Part shown: in pieces, positions 12,696-20,534 of the stretch
Layout of the letters: the number at the start of each line of letters is the position of its first letter
How positions within the stretch are numbered: the first letter of the stretch is position 1
IMG/VR virus record: IMGVR_UViG_3300025853_000472
Location: 1 to 29,312 of that record
Length of the DNA stretch: 29,312 bases
Strand: one strand, 5' to 3'
Source: a virus
Made by a program: the position numbers and the translations under genes
Notes under the pieces: model-generated
The model's database searches: none
Seen by the model: the letters and a program-made list of their open reading frames with translations, nothing else
What the model was told of the DNA's origin: nothing

Positions 12696-13192
12696 CCCCT
12701 AATGAACCGCCTCTGTGTCGGCCGCTGGTGGGCCAGATTCAGATAATGTGCTCCTTGAAACGTTCTACACATGAGCAAAATACGAAGACGGTCCCCGGAC
12801 GACAAGGACTTGTAGGCGGTCAGCGTGCGATTGCCAATGACCCCGTCCTCCTCCAGCGCGTTTGATCCTGTTAGGATATTGAGCGACATCTGAAACCACC
12901 GCCCGGAACGGAACGCGCCACAATTTACGGCCGTATCGAATAGCTCGGCCGCCAGTTGTTCGTCTATATTGGCGATCGCGTCCAGGTTCAGCTCGTCCCA
13001 GTAGTCCGACTTGTAGATCGCCGCCGCCGTGGCGACGGTCAGATCTCGCATATCGCCCATATATCCGTGCGACCGGGCGACACTCTCTGTGATTCCGTGA
13101 TTTGTAGCGCCGCCCGCGTCGTGTGGATCGTTGACGTAGCCTCCCTCGTGCTTAAGGGTAGCCGCGAGGGCTCGGTCGAATGCTGTCTTCAT
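12677..13192 (-). CDS. GH108 N-acetylmuramidase endolysin
   Basis: The N-terminal domain contains ATLKHEGGYVNDPHDAGGAT followed by NHGIT, the hallmark of glycoside hydrolase family 108; E16 of HEGGY is the expected catalytic acid. Downstream, YWDELNLDAI and ELFDTAVNCG match the family core, and a C-terminal putative peptidoglycan-binding segment (DGVIGNRTLTAYKSL) completes the protein. At 171 residues the length is usual. No signal peptide is seen, so release probably depends on the holin. The start overlaps a 19-residue upstream ORF (ATGA), which carries the only good ribosome-binding site nearby. Confidence 0.9.
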   Translation of the reverse strand: MKTAFDRALAATLKHEGGYVNDPHDAGGATNHGITESVARSHGYMGDMRDLTVATAAAIYKSDYWDELNLDAIANIDEQLAAELFDTAVNCGAFRSGRWFQMSLNILTGSNALEEDGVIGNRTLTAYKSLSSGDRLRILLMCRTFQGAHYLNLAHQRPTQRRFIRGWLKRV

Positions 13193-13248
13193 GACTTGTG
13201 GGGTTCATTCTTGAAGTCGCCAGGATCGAGGTGGTGAAAAGACGTCAT
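13189..13248 (-). CDS. 19-aa upstream ORF coupled to the lysozyme
   Basis: An AAAGGAG sequence supplied by repeat element B lies 8 nt before the ATG at 13248. The ORF reads MTSFHHLDPGDFKNEPHKS and ends in TGA overlapping the lysozyme ATG. It may be a leader peptide coupling translation to lysozyme, or simply a by-product. The peptide itself has no recognisable function. Confidence 0.4.
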   Translation of the reverse strand: MTSFHHLDPGDFKNEPHKS

Positions 13249-13343
13249 CTTGGGGTCTCCTTTGACTTCCCTCGCACGCGAGACTGCTCACCGGGCCTAG
13301 CACAGCGGCGAAAGCCCACGTGCAAAGGAAGACAAAAGAAAAC
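13246..13343 (-). repeat. Inverted-repeat element, copy B
   Basis: It is read on the minus strand in the same sense as copy A on the plus strand. The arms are TTTTGTCTTCCTTTGCACG and CGTGCGAGGGAAGTCAAAGG, and the core carries TGTGCTAGGCCCGG as in A. The identical 27-nt run occupies 13249-13275. It is placed between the glycosyltransferase gene and the lysozyme. The right arm ends in the AAAGGAG used by the 19-residue ORF. Confidence 0.7.
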
Positions 13344-13361
13344 GCAACGGTGTTTGATGGC

Positions 13362-14204
13362 CTATGGTTTCTTTATTTCGGTATCGGTCGGAATCTCGAC
13401 GACCTCGGGCGTGGGGAAGGACTGCGCCTCCCCGTGTTCACCCGGTTGGAGCTTACTATCGGCCGCCTCGCGTAGCGCCTGGACCTTGTCGGTCGGAACG
13501 GGCGCACCATCCCGCCAGCGGTTCAGCAAATCCGTGGCCGTCTCTATGATCAGATTATCGGAGGTTGGATAAGCCATGCGGCCTATGTGCTGTGTGATTA
13601 TCGACTTGTCGAGGTAGGTCTTGATCCCGAGATCGCCAGCCAGTTGACAGAAAAAGTAGTCCTCCGACAGATACCGCCCGTTTCTCACGCCGACCCGGAA
13701 CCAATCGTATCCTTGCTTCTCCTTGCCACCGACCTCGTCGTCGTCGTACGCGTAGTGGTGCTCGGGCCACCGCGCCGCGATCGCCCCGAGTACGTCGCGC
13801 CGGATCATCATGAACCCGGTCCCGATCTCCCGCATGACAGACAGCTCGCCCTCGTCGGCCAGGGCGTGATTCATGACTGGCGAGTAGGGTAGCTTCTTTT
13901 TCAAGTAAACGCCTCCGACTATGCCCTTATCGTGCTGTCGCAATCTGGTGATCATGTGCCGATTGAAGACGATGTCGCTATCTACGAACATCAAGTACTC
14001 GAACTCGCTGTCGAGGAACATCTGGGCGATCTTGTTGCGGGCCCTCGGGATGAGACTGTCGCCGTTATAGTACTGTACGGTCGCCACCGGGCACATGGGG
14101 TCGTTTACCGCTCCCAGTAGTTCTTGTAAAATGCCGACCTCCGACTTGTTGTCGTAGCATGGGAAGCCGACCATGACGTCTTTCTTGATCTTGTTTTGTT
14201 GCAT
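13362..14204 (-). CDS. Glycosyltransferase (GT-A fold), 280 aa
   Basis: The N-terminus VMVGFPCYDNKSEVGI is a first-strand motif of GT-A enzymes. The region IPRARNKIAQMFLDSEFEYL leads to the DXD motif MFVDSDIVF (D75-S-D77). Next come GIVGGVYLKKKLPYSP and TGFMMIRRDV, typical of Anp1/GT2-like phage glycosyltransferases. The SEDYFFCQLAGDLGI segment carries the acidic residues expected near the active site. The C-terminal ~50 residues are hydrophilic and proline-rich. It starts 5 nt after the stop of a distal tail gene, so it belongs to the late operon, which hints at glycosylation of a virion or surface component. The substrate is unknown. Confidence 0.8.
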   Translation of the reverse strand: MQQNKIKKDVMVGFPCYDNKSEVGILQELLGAVNDPMCPVATVQYYNGDSLIPRARNKIAQMFLDSEFEYLMFVDSDIVFNRHMITRLRQHDKGIVGGVYLKKKLPYSPVMNHALADEGELSVMREIGTGFMMIRRDVLGAIAARWPEHHYAYDDDEVGGKEKQGYDWFRVGVRNGRYLSEDYFFCQLAGDLGIKTYLDKSIITQHIGRMAYPTSDNLIIETATDLLNRWRDGAPVPTDKVQALREAADSKLQPGEHGEAQSFPTPEVVEIPTDTEIKKP

Positions 14205-14208
14205 AGGT

Positions 14209-15708
14209 TTACAGGATTTCGTAGGCGGTGAGGACGATCTTGTCGTTTTTTAGATCATATTCGATCTGGCTCGGCCGATAATGCCTACCCGAGAATCTCG
14301 CGAGCGTTGAATCGAATTTGATAGTCTGATAGGGTCGGACCTTGCTGATCCCGTGGATCGTGGCCTCCACACGCGTTTGGTCGATCCGTGCGCTGTCCGC
14401 CCCGGTTGCTGTTTTGTACGCCTCCATCGACCCCGCCAGGTTGATCCCCTCGACGTCGAGGTATTGCATATTCGGAGTAGCCGCGATGGTCTGCGCTCCC
14501 CACGTTCCAGGGTCGGCGTAGAAATTCGCGTCTCCGTACGTGGTGTTATACTCTGCCCGGTTCAGTACGGGAAAAGCCTGGGCGAACCCGATGTCGACCC
14601 GCTGTTCGCTGTACGGGAATCCCGCCTCGATTACGTTGACTGGTAGCCCGGGTGTGACCCCGCCCGATCCTATGTCGCCGAAATACGGTAGACTGTTCGA
14701 CGTGTACGTTAGCGACGGAGTGTTCTGTATTGTTAGATTTACCGACCGTACGGTCTTGGGCACGATAGTAAACTTGATATCCTCCACCGCGTCGGCACTT
14801 ATCGTCGTGTTGTTCGTGTTGCGGTTGCGGTGTGTCCAAAAATTGACCCCGAAGGCCGTCCCGAAGATCGACCCGTCAAGAGCGGCGAGGGCTCCGACCA
14901 CGTCGAACGCTCGTTGGTTGGTCGCGTTTGCGAACGTGTTCGCGTCGTCCGTTCCGAGGTAACTGCTGCTCAACTCGGCTGGGTCTACCACCAGCGGCAT
15001 GACGTTTCCGTCGAGCGGTTCGGTCGGCGGCGAGGTTCCGTATACGGGTTGTGTCGTGTTCTGCGTGCCGACATTGCCGAACGCCGTGTCGAGGTAGTAG
15101 GGCTCAAAGAGGGTCGTGGCACCCGCCTCGAGATTCGAGACCACGGCCTGTATGAAATCGCCCGTCAACGCCGCCGTGGCTATCGATCCTCCGCCTCCGG
15201 TTCCGCCTTCGTAGTGGAAGTTCATCTTCTTGCTTGCGGCGATGTTCTGTACGAAGCAAGTGTGCGTGTTCTGACTGGTTATATATGGATCGAGTTGGAG
15301 CGCTAGATGTTTGTTTCTCTCGTCGTATGATACGCCAGGCCAATCAAGCACGAACCTTGTGGGCGTGAACGTCGCAGATCCTCTCTCGCGCAGATACATC
15401 GTAACGTTCGCGACCGGTAGGAGCCCCGAGTTTGTGGCCGCGACCGAGTAGGTACCGATCTCGTTAGACAACGCGTCATACAATGTACCGAGATTTGACA
15501 GCTCGTCCTCGACCGTGAGCGTCATCGCGCCGGGCATGGCCGAGACCACATCTATCAGCGATGATGACCCATATAGGTCGAACATATATCGTAGGGATGA
15601 TATGTCCAGGATGTCGACGTTGGCTCCAGGACTCGCCGTTCCCTGTGTCTCGAACGAGAAGTAGATATCCCCGGACGCGATCGCCGCCGTGTTTGTGTAG
15701 ATCAACAT
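14209..15708 (-). CDS. Distal tail/baseplate hub protein, 499 aa
   Basis: The protein follows the tape measure and one distal tail gene in the usual siphophage order. Its composition is rich in Asn, Thr and Gly with repeated beta strands (for example LLPVANVTMYLRERGSATFT and LTVEDELSN). The C-terminus GRHYRPSQIEYDLKNDKIVL ends like tail hub and tip proteins, which often close with a 'Y+.sIeYd..nd.v.Lta.e' strand. The Asn/Thr-rich NRNTNNTTISADAV stretch may be a loop. It is a candidate central hub or tail tip. No enzymatic motif is seen. Confidence 0.6.
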   Translation of the reverse strand: MLIYTNTAAIASGDIYFSFETQGTASPGANVDILDISSLRYMFDLYGSSSLIDVVSAMPGAMTLTVEDELSNLGTLYDALSNEIGTYSVAATNSGLLPVANVTMYLRERGSATFTPTRFVLDWPGVSYDERNKHLALQLDPYITSQNTHTCFVQNIAASKKMNFHYEGGTGGGGSIATAALTGDFIQAVVSNLEAGATTLFEPYYLDTAFGNVGTQNTTQPVYGTSPPTEPLDGNVMPLVVDPAELSSSYLGTDDANTFANATNQRAFDVVGALAALDGSIFGTAFGVNFWTHRNRNTNNTTISADAVEDIKFTIVPKTVRSVNLTIQNTPSLTYTSNSLPYFGDIGSGGVTPGLPVNVIEAGFPYSEQRVDIGFAQAFPVLNRAEYNTTYGDANFYADPGTWGAQTIAATPNMQYLDVEGINLAGSMEAYKTATGADSARIDQTRVEATIHGISKVRPYQTIKFDSTLARFSGRHYRPSQIEYDLKNDKIVLTAYEIL

Positions 15709-15716
15709 TGAGCTAC

Positions 15717-16421
15717 CTAAAATGTGAAATACGTTGGGACGACGTTGGAGACCTCGACGCCCGAGAAGCCGATCGTGATCGGGTTGTTCACGATAGTACT
15801 GTCGATAGCGGCCCGCCAGGCCACGTCATCCAAGACGATCTCGAAGTTGGTGGTAGGTACGTCCACGTTTGGATAGAACCTAAGGATCGGCCGCATATTG
15901 GACCTGGTCGTGACTGTGACCGACGTACCCGATCCGGTCGTCGTGGCCGCGTCGACGATGATCGTCGCGTTTGCAGAATACGAGTCCGTGATGTTCCTGG
16001 CGAACGCCCCGATCTGTACCTTCATGCCGTTGTAGGCGTCGTTGAAGGGTACGTAATTCACGACGATGTTTGTATTGAGAGTGTGTGCGCTCGCTGTTTG
16101 GAGCGAGAACGCCGTGAGCTCTTTCCCGGTTGGTGCTTGGTTGACGATCTCCAGGAGGTTTGTCGTGTTTAGAAGCCTGGACCATGTTAGTGATCCTTCG
16201 AGTCGATACCCGCCGTGTTGAGATCGGCGTCTGCCGGACAGGGTCTCGTCGTAGGCCGACCCGGTGTAGAAATAGGGCGTCCACCCGAACTCTCCCACGT
16301 GCAACTTGACCGCTTTCGGAGCCAGCGTGTCGGCCGCCGTGTTGTATCCCTGGAAGAAAGTCTCGACCGTTCCGTTGTTCGTGCTGACTGATAGGCCGCA
16401 AGAGGTGATCTGTCGCTCCAT
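15717..16421 (-). CDS. Distal tail protein candidate, 234 aa
   Basis: The protein lies immediately after the tape measure gene and before the hub candidate, the position of the siphophage distal tail (Dit) protein. Beta-rich stretches include TLAPKAVKLHVGEFGWTPYF and TVTTRSNMRPILRFYP. ELTAFSLQTASAHTLNTNIV and NFEIVLDDVAWRAAIDS are further strands. Its length is in the range of Dit or small adaptor proteins. No lectin or enzymatic motif is clear. The assignment rests on order and fold type. Confidence 0.55.
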   Translation of the reverse strand: MERQITSCGLSVSTNNGTVETFFQGYNTAADTLAPKAVKLHVGEFGWTPYFYTGSAYDETLSGRRRSQHGGYRLEGSLTWSRLLNTTNLLEIVNQAPTGKELTAFSLQTASAHTLNTNIVVNYVPFNDAYNGMKVQIGAFARNITDSYSANATIIVDAATTTGSGTSVTVTTRSNMRPILRFYPNVDVPTTNFEIVLDDVAWRAAIDSTIVNNPITIGFSGVEVSNVVPTYFTF

Positions 16422-16424
16422 ATG

Positions 16425-18593
16425 TTACGAGTAGCTGAATTGCTGTGATTGGATCTGTTTCTCGCCTTCACGAACGGCGACCGCCACGCCCCGCTGGTCG
16501 ACGGTTGCGCTCACATATACGTCGCGATCCTGTGGTCCAGACCTTGCGCCGACGCTTCCCGCCAGGATACGTTGGGCTCCCACGATGTCGTCGTCGTCCT
16601 GGACGAACTTGATCCCTGTGAATGTCCTCTGCTGGGATGAACCTCCACCGCCCGCGCCGCCAGGAGCGCCCTTGTCGGGTGAGTCGCCAGGCTCCGTACC
16701 AACTATCTTTTTGATCGTCGCCAGGCCACCCGCTATGACCGTCGCCGCCGCCAGCTTAGCGAGGGCTACGTTGCCCAAAGTGGTCGCCATGACGCTCGCG
16801 TACGTAATCGCCGCGTTCGTATAGGTCTCGACTGTGGCCGCCGCGATTGCGATCGCCTTATTGTCTCCAAATAGCTGGTTGGCGATCTGTGTAATGAGCT
16901 GTGCGGAATACATCCGTGCCTCGACCTGGGCGGCGGCCAGATCAAATGCGAATTGTGCCTCCGCCGCGTACGCGTCCTCGCGTTCGTGCATGGCCTGGAC
17001 TCTTAACGCCTCGGACGCCGCGATACCAGCCTCCTCCGCCGACAAGCCTTCATCGATATACTGCTGTTGGATCTGTAACCTGCGCTGAGCGAGACGTATG
17101 TCGGCCGCCTCGACGAACTTCCCTATCTCTTCCAGACGCTGGGCCTCCCGCTCCGCCTCCGCGGTGAGTTGTTCACCGCGTATCCGGGCCAGTACGTCTG
17201 CCAATGAGAGCGTTTCGGCAATCTCACGGGCCGCCATGTCCGCCAACGTCTTGCGGGTTCCATATAGCTCCCGCATTCGCATAGCCGCCTCCTCCTGGGT
17301 TCGTATGTATTCCGCATACGCCTCGTTCTCTGCACGAACGGCCTCCCTGTTGGAGTGCGTGAGCTTGTTCTCTTCCTGCAAGAGGAGATAGCGCATTTCA
17401 GCCACCGCTTCTTGCTGTTGTCCCAACTGCTCCTCAGCTCGTATGGCTTGCTCCAGCGCCCTCTGCCGATCCTGTACGGACTTCGTCTCGTCCTGCGCCT
17501 CCAGCCTCGCCTGTGCCGACTGCGCACGCAGATCGGCTCTCGTTTTGATCAGCGCGATCTCCGCCTTCTCCAATCTGACCTGGGCATTCGAGAGCTCCCC
17601 GGCGGCTTTTATGTTGTCGGTTATCGAGACGTATTCCTCATCTAAGATGCCAAAAAAGACGGCCGCGTTATGCGCGAGACTGCTAAATCCGGCCGACAGC
17701 TGGGATGTGATCCTGTTCACGGCGTCGATCACCGGCTGAAACTCATTCATCGCAGACGTGAGCGTCGCAAATGCCGTACCTATCGCGACGACCAGCGCAC
17801 CGATACCGCTTGTGATGAGCGCCGTTTTTAGCCCTTGCACGCCGGCGGTGCTTGCTCCAAGCCCGCTGACAAGCGAGCCGAGGAGAGGATTCATCCCCCC
17901 AATCGTTTTCTTGAACGTCCCGCCTACCTCCTCCCACACGCTACCGTAGTTACCCACGTTTCGCTGGTGGTTGCCGAGCGAGGCGTCAAAGTCTTTTAGC
18001 TTCTGATTGTTCGAGTCATACTGCTTCTGTAACGCCTGTAACTGACCGCTCGTATCGTCCAGCGGAATCTGTTTCATCGTTAGAGCCAAGGCCCGGTTCT
18101 GCTCCTCGAGTTCCCTGTACGTGTTGGCTGTTTCAAAGAGCTCAGAATTTAATATGCTGACCTCTCGCTGTTGCCTGTTGTATTCGCGGCCGAGCTCCTT
18201 GTTCTGCACCAGGAGCGCCTCGATACGCTCCGCCGACTGCTGGTCTATCTCGCCCGTCTCCTTCGCAAGATCCCGTCTCTCCTTGATCTCCTTCTTGTTG
18301 GCCTGAATCTGCCTGGTTAGATCGGCCAGCGACTTGGTCGACGCCAGCGCCGCCTTGTCGAACGCCATGGTCGAAGCCATGGACCGCTCGGACTCTTGTG
18401 CCAGATCCTGCGACGCCCGAGCCGCGTCCTCCGTGGCCTGGGCGACCTGCTCCATGGTCTGGACGATCTCGCCGCCCTGGGTGATCTGGCCCATGCTCTG
18501 CCCGATGTCCCGGATCGCCTGTGCTATCGACTGGTAGCTGGCCCCGTCGACCTCGAACTTGACGGTATAGATCAGCTCATCTGCTTGTGCCAT
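16425..18593 (-). CDS. Tape measure protein, 722 aa
   Basis: This is the longest protein of the window and has the features of a tape measure protein. Long coiled coils are rich in Gln, Glu and Lys (SLADLTRQIQANKKEIKERR and SQLQALQKQ-type segments). A hydrophobic middle (MNPLLGSLVSGLGASTAGVQ, GIGALVVAIGTAF) and an Ala-rich helical C-terminal region (AIAIAAATVETYTNAAITYA) follow. It would set tail length; 722 residues at the usual ~1.5 angstrom per residue suggest a tail of roughly 110 nm, an approximation. Its ATG lies inside the frameshifted end of the tail assembly chaperone, with 17 nt of overlap. Confidence 0.85.
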   Translation of the reverse strand: MAQADELIYTVKFEVDGASYQSIAQAIRDIGQSMGQITQGGEIVQTMEQVAQATEDAARASQDLAQESERSMASTMAFDKAALASTKSLADLTRQIQANKKEIKERRDLAKETGEIDQQSAERIEALLVQNKELGREYNRQQREVSILNSELFETANTYRELEEQNRALALTMKQIPLDDTSGQLQALQKQYDSNNQKLKDFDASLGNHQRNVGNYGSVWEEVGGTFKKTIGGMNPLLGSLVSGLGASTAGVQGLKTALITSGIGALVVAIGTAFATLTSAMNEFQPVIDAVNRITSQLSAGFSSLAHNAAVFFGILDEEYVSITDNIKAAGELSNAQVRLEKAEIALIKTRADLRAQSAQARLEAQDETKSVQDRQRALEQAIRAEEQLGQQQEAVAEMRYLLLQEENKLTHSNREAVRAENEAYAEYIRTQEEAAMRMRELYGTRKTLADMAAREIAETLSLADVLARIRGEQLTAEAEREAQRLEEIGKFVEAADIRLAQRRLQIQQQYIDEGLSAEEAGIAASEALRVQAMHEREDAYAAEAQFAFDLAAAQVEARMYSAQLITQIANQLFGDNKAIAIAAATVETYTNAAITYASVMATTLGNVALAKLAAATVIAGGLATIKKIVGTEPGDSPDKGAPGGAGGGGSSQQRTFTGIKFVQDDDDIVGAQRILAGSVGARSGPQDRDVYVSATVDQRGVAVAVREGEKQIQSQQFSYS

Positions 18594-19139
18594 GGAGCCC
18601 CTTTTTTGGCTTAACGTATTCTGCCGCCAGCTTCGAGACGTACGCCTCGGCGATTACGTGTGCTGGCTGATCAAAAATACGATCGGCGACCACCGGGTCG
18701 AAACCCGCCAATACCAACGAGTAGTAACGATATGGCGTGATGTAGTCGATCCATGCTTGGCGATTCGGGTCTCCTTGGCCGCCCGAAATAAACGCGAAGG
18801 ACCGGTTCCAGGCCAGCGCGGCCCGTTTTAAAGATAGAGACGCTGACTCACGAAAAAAGACTCTGACTCTTGGAGCAAGCTGACCTCAAAGTCGGCGTCC
18901 CGGAAAAAGTCAATGCCTGGGAACACGTCGCTATGCCACAATACCTGGGCCTTGCGCATATACCAATCGGCCTTGCGTTTCGGATCGATCTCGTCGAACC
19001 GTTTATCCATGTTCTCCTGTACGTACTCGCGGATCTCCTTGTTGATCGTTTCGAGTTCGCCGAGACGCTTCTCTGTGTAGGGTCGCAGACGGAATGATTT
19101 CCCGTTTACGAGCACCGTCTTCTCGAACATACTCTGCAT
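18577..19139 (-). CDS. Tail assembly chaperone GT-type fusion, by -1 frameshift
   Basis: The upstream frame (18828-19139) runs in-frame to T-TTT-TTC (18858-18852), a canonical -1 slippery heptamer in the correct phase. After a one-base backward slip the ribosome reads R-E-S-A-S-L-S-L-K-R-A-A-L-A-W and continues as IDYITPYRYYSLVLAGFDPV, ending at TGA 18577-18579. The new frame has no start codon of its own at a sensible place, yet stays open for 91 codons right up to the tape measure start. The predicted fusion is 187 residues, 96 from the upstream frame. This is the G/GT arrangement of siphophages, in which the fusion binds the tape measure protein during tail assembly. Confidence 0.85.
18828..19139 (-). 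CDS. Tail assembly chaperone G-type, short form (103 aa)
   Basis: The protein starts MQSMFEKTVLVNGKSFRLRP; an internal ATG three codons later is an alternative. It has a beta-rich N-terminal part and a helical, highly charged middle (TEKRLGELETINKEIREYVQ, RFDEIDPKRKADWYMRKAQV). It ends SESFFVSQRLYL. In lambda-like phages the short chaperone G and the frameshifted GT coat the tape measure protein. Position, size and the downstream slippery site support that role. No single residue is diagnostic. Confidence 0.75.
   Translation of the reverse strand: MQSMFEKTVLVNGKSFRLRPYTEKRLGELETINKEIREYVQENMDKRFDEIDPKRKADWYMRKAQVLWHSDVFPGIDFFRDADFEVSLLQESESFFVSQRLYL
18852..18858 (-). promoter_or_regulatory. 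Programmed -1 frameshift slippery site
   Basis: On the minus strand T TTT TTC is in phase with the upstream frame (TTT = F95, TTC = F96) and matches X-XXY-YYZ. Slippage would leave tRNA-Phe paired with TTT and TTT. The stop of the short form is 7 codons later, so the fraction that slips makes the fusion. A downstream GC-rich segment (GGGCCGCGCTGGCC) may help. Confidence 0.85.
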
Positions 19140-19161
19140 AGGATTTGTTCGGGTTTGGGTT

Positions 19162-20094
19162 TTAGATGGTGAATGCGGTCCTCCCGCCGACGGATATCAT
19201 CGGTTCGAAGAATGTAAGACCATCCCCGGCCGTAGGCGATTGTAACCTGGTCGAGAGCACCACATATCGTAGGCTGTTGTTAACCGGGCTTATATTGCGC
19301 GTGACCGCTCGAAATGGCGCTGATCCGAATGTGGTGGAGAGCGAGACGTAGTTGCTACTGATCGTTCCCGTCGCGACACTGCCTCCATATCCCGTATTGT
19401 CGAGATATTCTATGCCTATCTGTACTGATCCAACCGTCGCTGGGTCTTCACCCAGGGCCGATACGTCGTAGCTGGCCGTGACCTCCACGCCCTGCCATGG
19501 AAACGGAATATACCACGATTCGAGGCGAACCGACGCGCCGGACGTCGCGACGGCTGTTTGACTGCCCCCGGACTGCGTCAACGTTAGGCCGCCCGTCGAT
19601 CTGTATCCATTAAGAAGGGCCGCGTTTCCGGTCGTCACATCGTGCGACATGAGCGCATTGTCGCCAGCGTAGACGGGTACCGCCGCGTTGGCGGTCGTGC
19701 TGTCCGGGTAGCCGCTGGGCGAAGTGATCGTCGCCCGGATCGGATTAACTTGTAGGACGTCCAACTGCTCCGTGTACGATAACAGCGACGCGTCCATCCA
19801 CGTGAGCACGCCGTTCGGCGAGATTCCCGCGATTTGGACCGGCCGCTGATTCTCGACGATCGATTTCAGTACCGCGACGTTGGCGTCATCCGTTTTGAGT
19901 ACGCGGATGTCCAGCGTGTCTGTCGTGGCGTATTGGTAGGTCTGGTTGTCCTCGATCTGGACTGTCGCCGTCTCGCGAGTCAGACCAAAGACCGCCGCTC
20001 CATCTACGCCCTCCATTACGTTGTCCAGGAACACGACCGTCGGCGTCGTATTGGTGACGTCGAGGATCGCAACGTTCGATAGTAGGTTAAGCAT
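19162..20094 (-). CDS. Tail tube-like protein with C-terminal beta domain, 310 aa
   Basis: The N-terminal ~120 residues contain ATVQIEDNQTYQYATTDTLD and a beta-strand sequence resembling the 20113-20532 protein. The C-terminal ~180 residues form an additional beta-rich domain (SWYIPFPWQGVEVTASYDVS, QIGIEYLDNTGYGG, ITPG-like turn segments) that looks like a jelly-roll or lectin-type fold. Its place between a tail-tube candidate and the tail assembly chaperones suggests a tail-tube-associated protein, perhaps decorating the tail. No catalytic motif is seen. Which of the two paralogues is the major tube protein is undecided. Confidence 0.55.
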   Translation of the reverse strand: MLNLLSNVAILDVTNTTPTVVFLDNVMEGVDGAAVFGLTRETATVQIEDNQTYQYATTDTLDIRVLKTDDANVAVLKSIVENQRPVQIAGISPNGVLTWMDASLLSYTEQLDVLQVNPIRATITSPSGYPDSTTANAAVPVYAGDNALMSHDVTTGNAALLNGYRSTGGLTLTQSGGSQTAVATSGASVRLESWYIPFPWQGVEVTASYDVSALGEDPATVGSVQIGIEYLDNTGYGGSVATGTISSNYVSLSTTFGSAPFRAVTRNISPVNNSLRYVVLSTRLQSPTAGDGLTFFEPMISVGGRTAFTI

Positions 20095-20112
20095 CAGCCC
20101 CCTCTTGTTTGA

Positions 20113-20532
20113 TTAGGCGAGCGTGATCCCTAGGTCGACGTTTGTCGTGCGCTTGGTCCCCGTTAGGCGGACCGCCGTTCGGTTTCCGTCAAAAACCTTG
20201 GTCCCATTGATGATCACGCCATCTATAACGACGTTCTGTGCTCCGGTCGTTCCCAGGAAGGCAATGTTGCCCTTTTGAGGAGACGCGGACGCGTCCTTGT
20301 AAACGACAGCGTCGTCGATCAGCGATACGTTGTAGCAGTTGACAGCGAACGAGACGTCGTACGCCGAAACCAGCGTCTGATTGTCCTCGACCACATCTGT
20401 GACCGGCGTCAAAGTGACCTCCGCCGATTCCGTCAAGTGTAGCGCGAACGAATTGGCGGTGCCTCCCAGAGCGGCCGTTCCGGCCGGTGCAATGTTGAGT
20501 CCCGTAAAAACGAGGGTCTTACCGATAGCCAT
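20113..20532 (-). CDS. Major tail tube protein candidate, 139 aa
   Basis: I place the start at the ATG at 20532 (MAIGKTLVFTGLNIAPAGTA), since the in-frame extension further upstream lies in the previous gene. The remaining sequence is all beta (SAEVTLTPVTDVVEDNQTLV, YNVSLIDDAVVYKD) and ends TNVDLGITLA. EDNQT followed by strands also occurs in the next gene. The gene sits directly after the tail terminator candidate and 2 nt after its stop. Size and order suggest a small tail tube subunit; confirmation would need structure prediction. Confidence 0.6.
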   Translation of the reverse strand: MAIGKTLVFTGLNIAPAGTAALGGTANSFALHLTESAEVTLTPVTDVVEDNQTLVSAYDVSFAVNCYNVSLIDDAVVYKDASASPQKGNIAFLGTTGAQNVVIDGVIINGTKVFDGNRTAVRLTGTKRTTNVDLGITLA

Positions 20533-20534
20533 GG

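Noticed and set aside
16425-18593. Additional reading frames inside the tape measure gene on both strands
   Set aside because: They are shadows of a strongly coding gene, with biased composition and no motif.
18577-18827. A separate gene for the downstream tail chaperone part
   Set aside because: No suitable start codon or ribosome-binding site exists, while an in-phase slippery heptamer explains it.
18828-18833. +1 frameshift at CTT TAA similar to the prfB site
   Set aside because: The open downstream frame is -1 and the T-TTT-TTC heptamer gives a simpler explanation.
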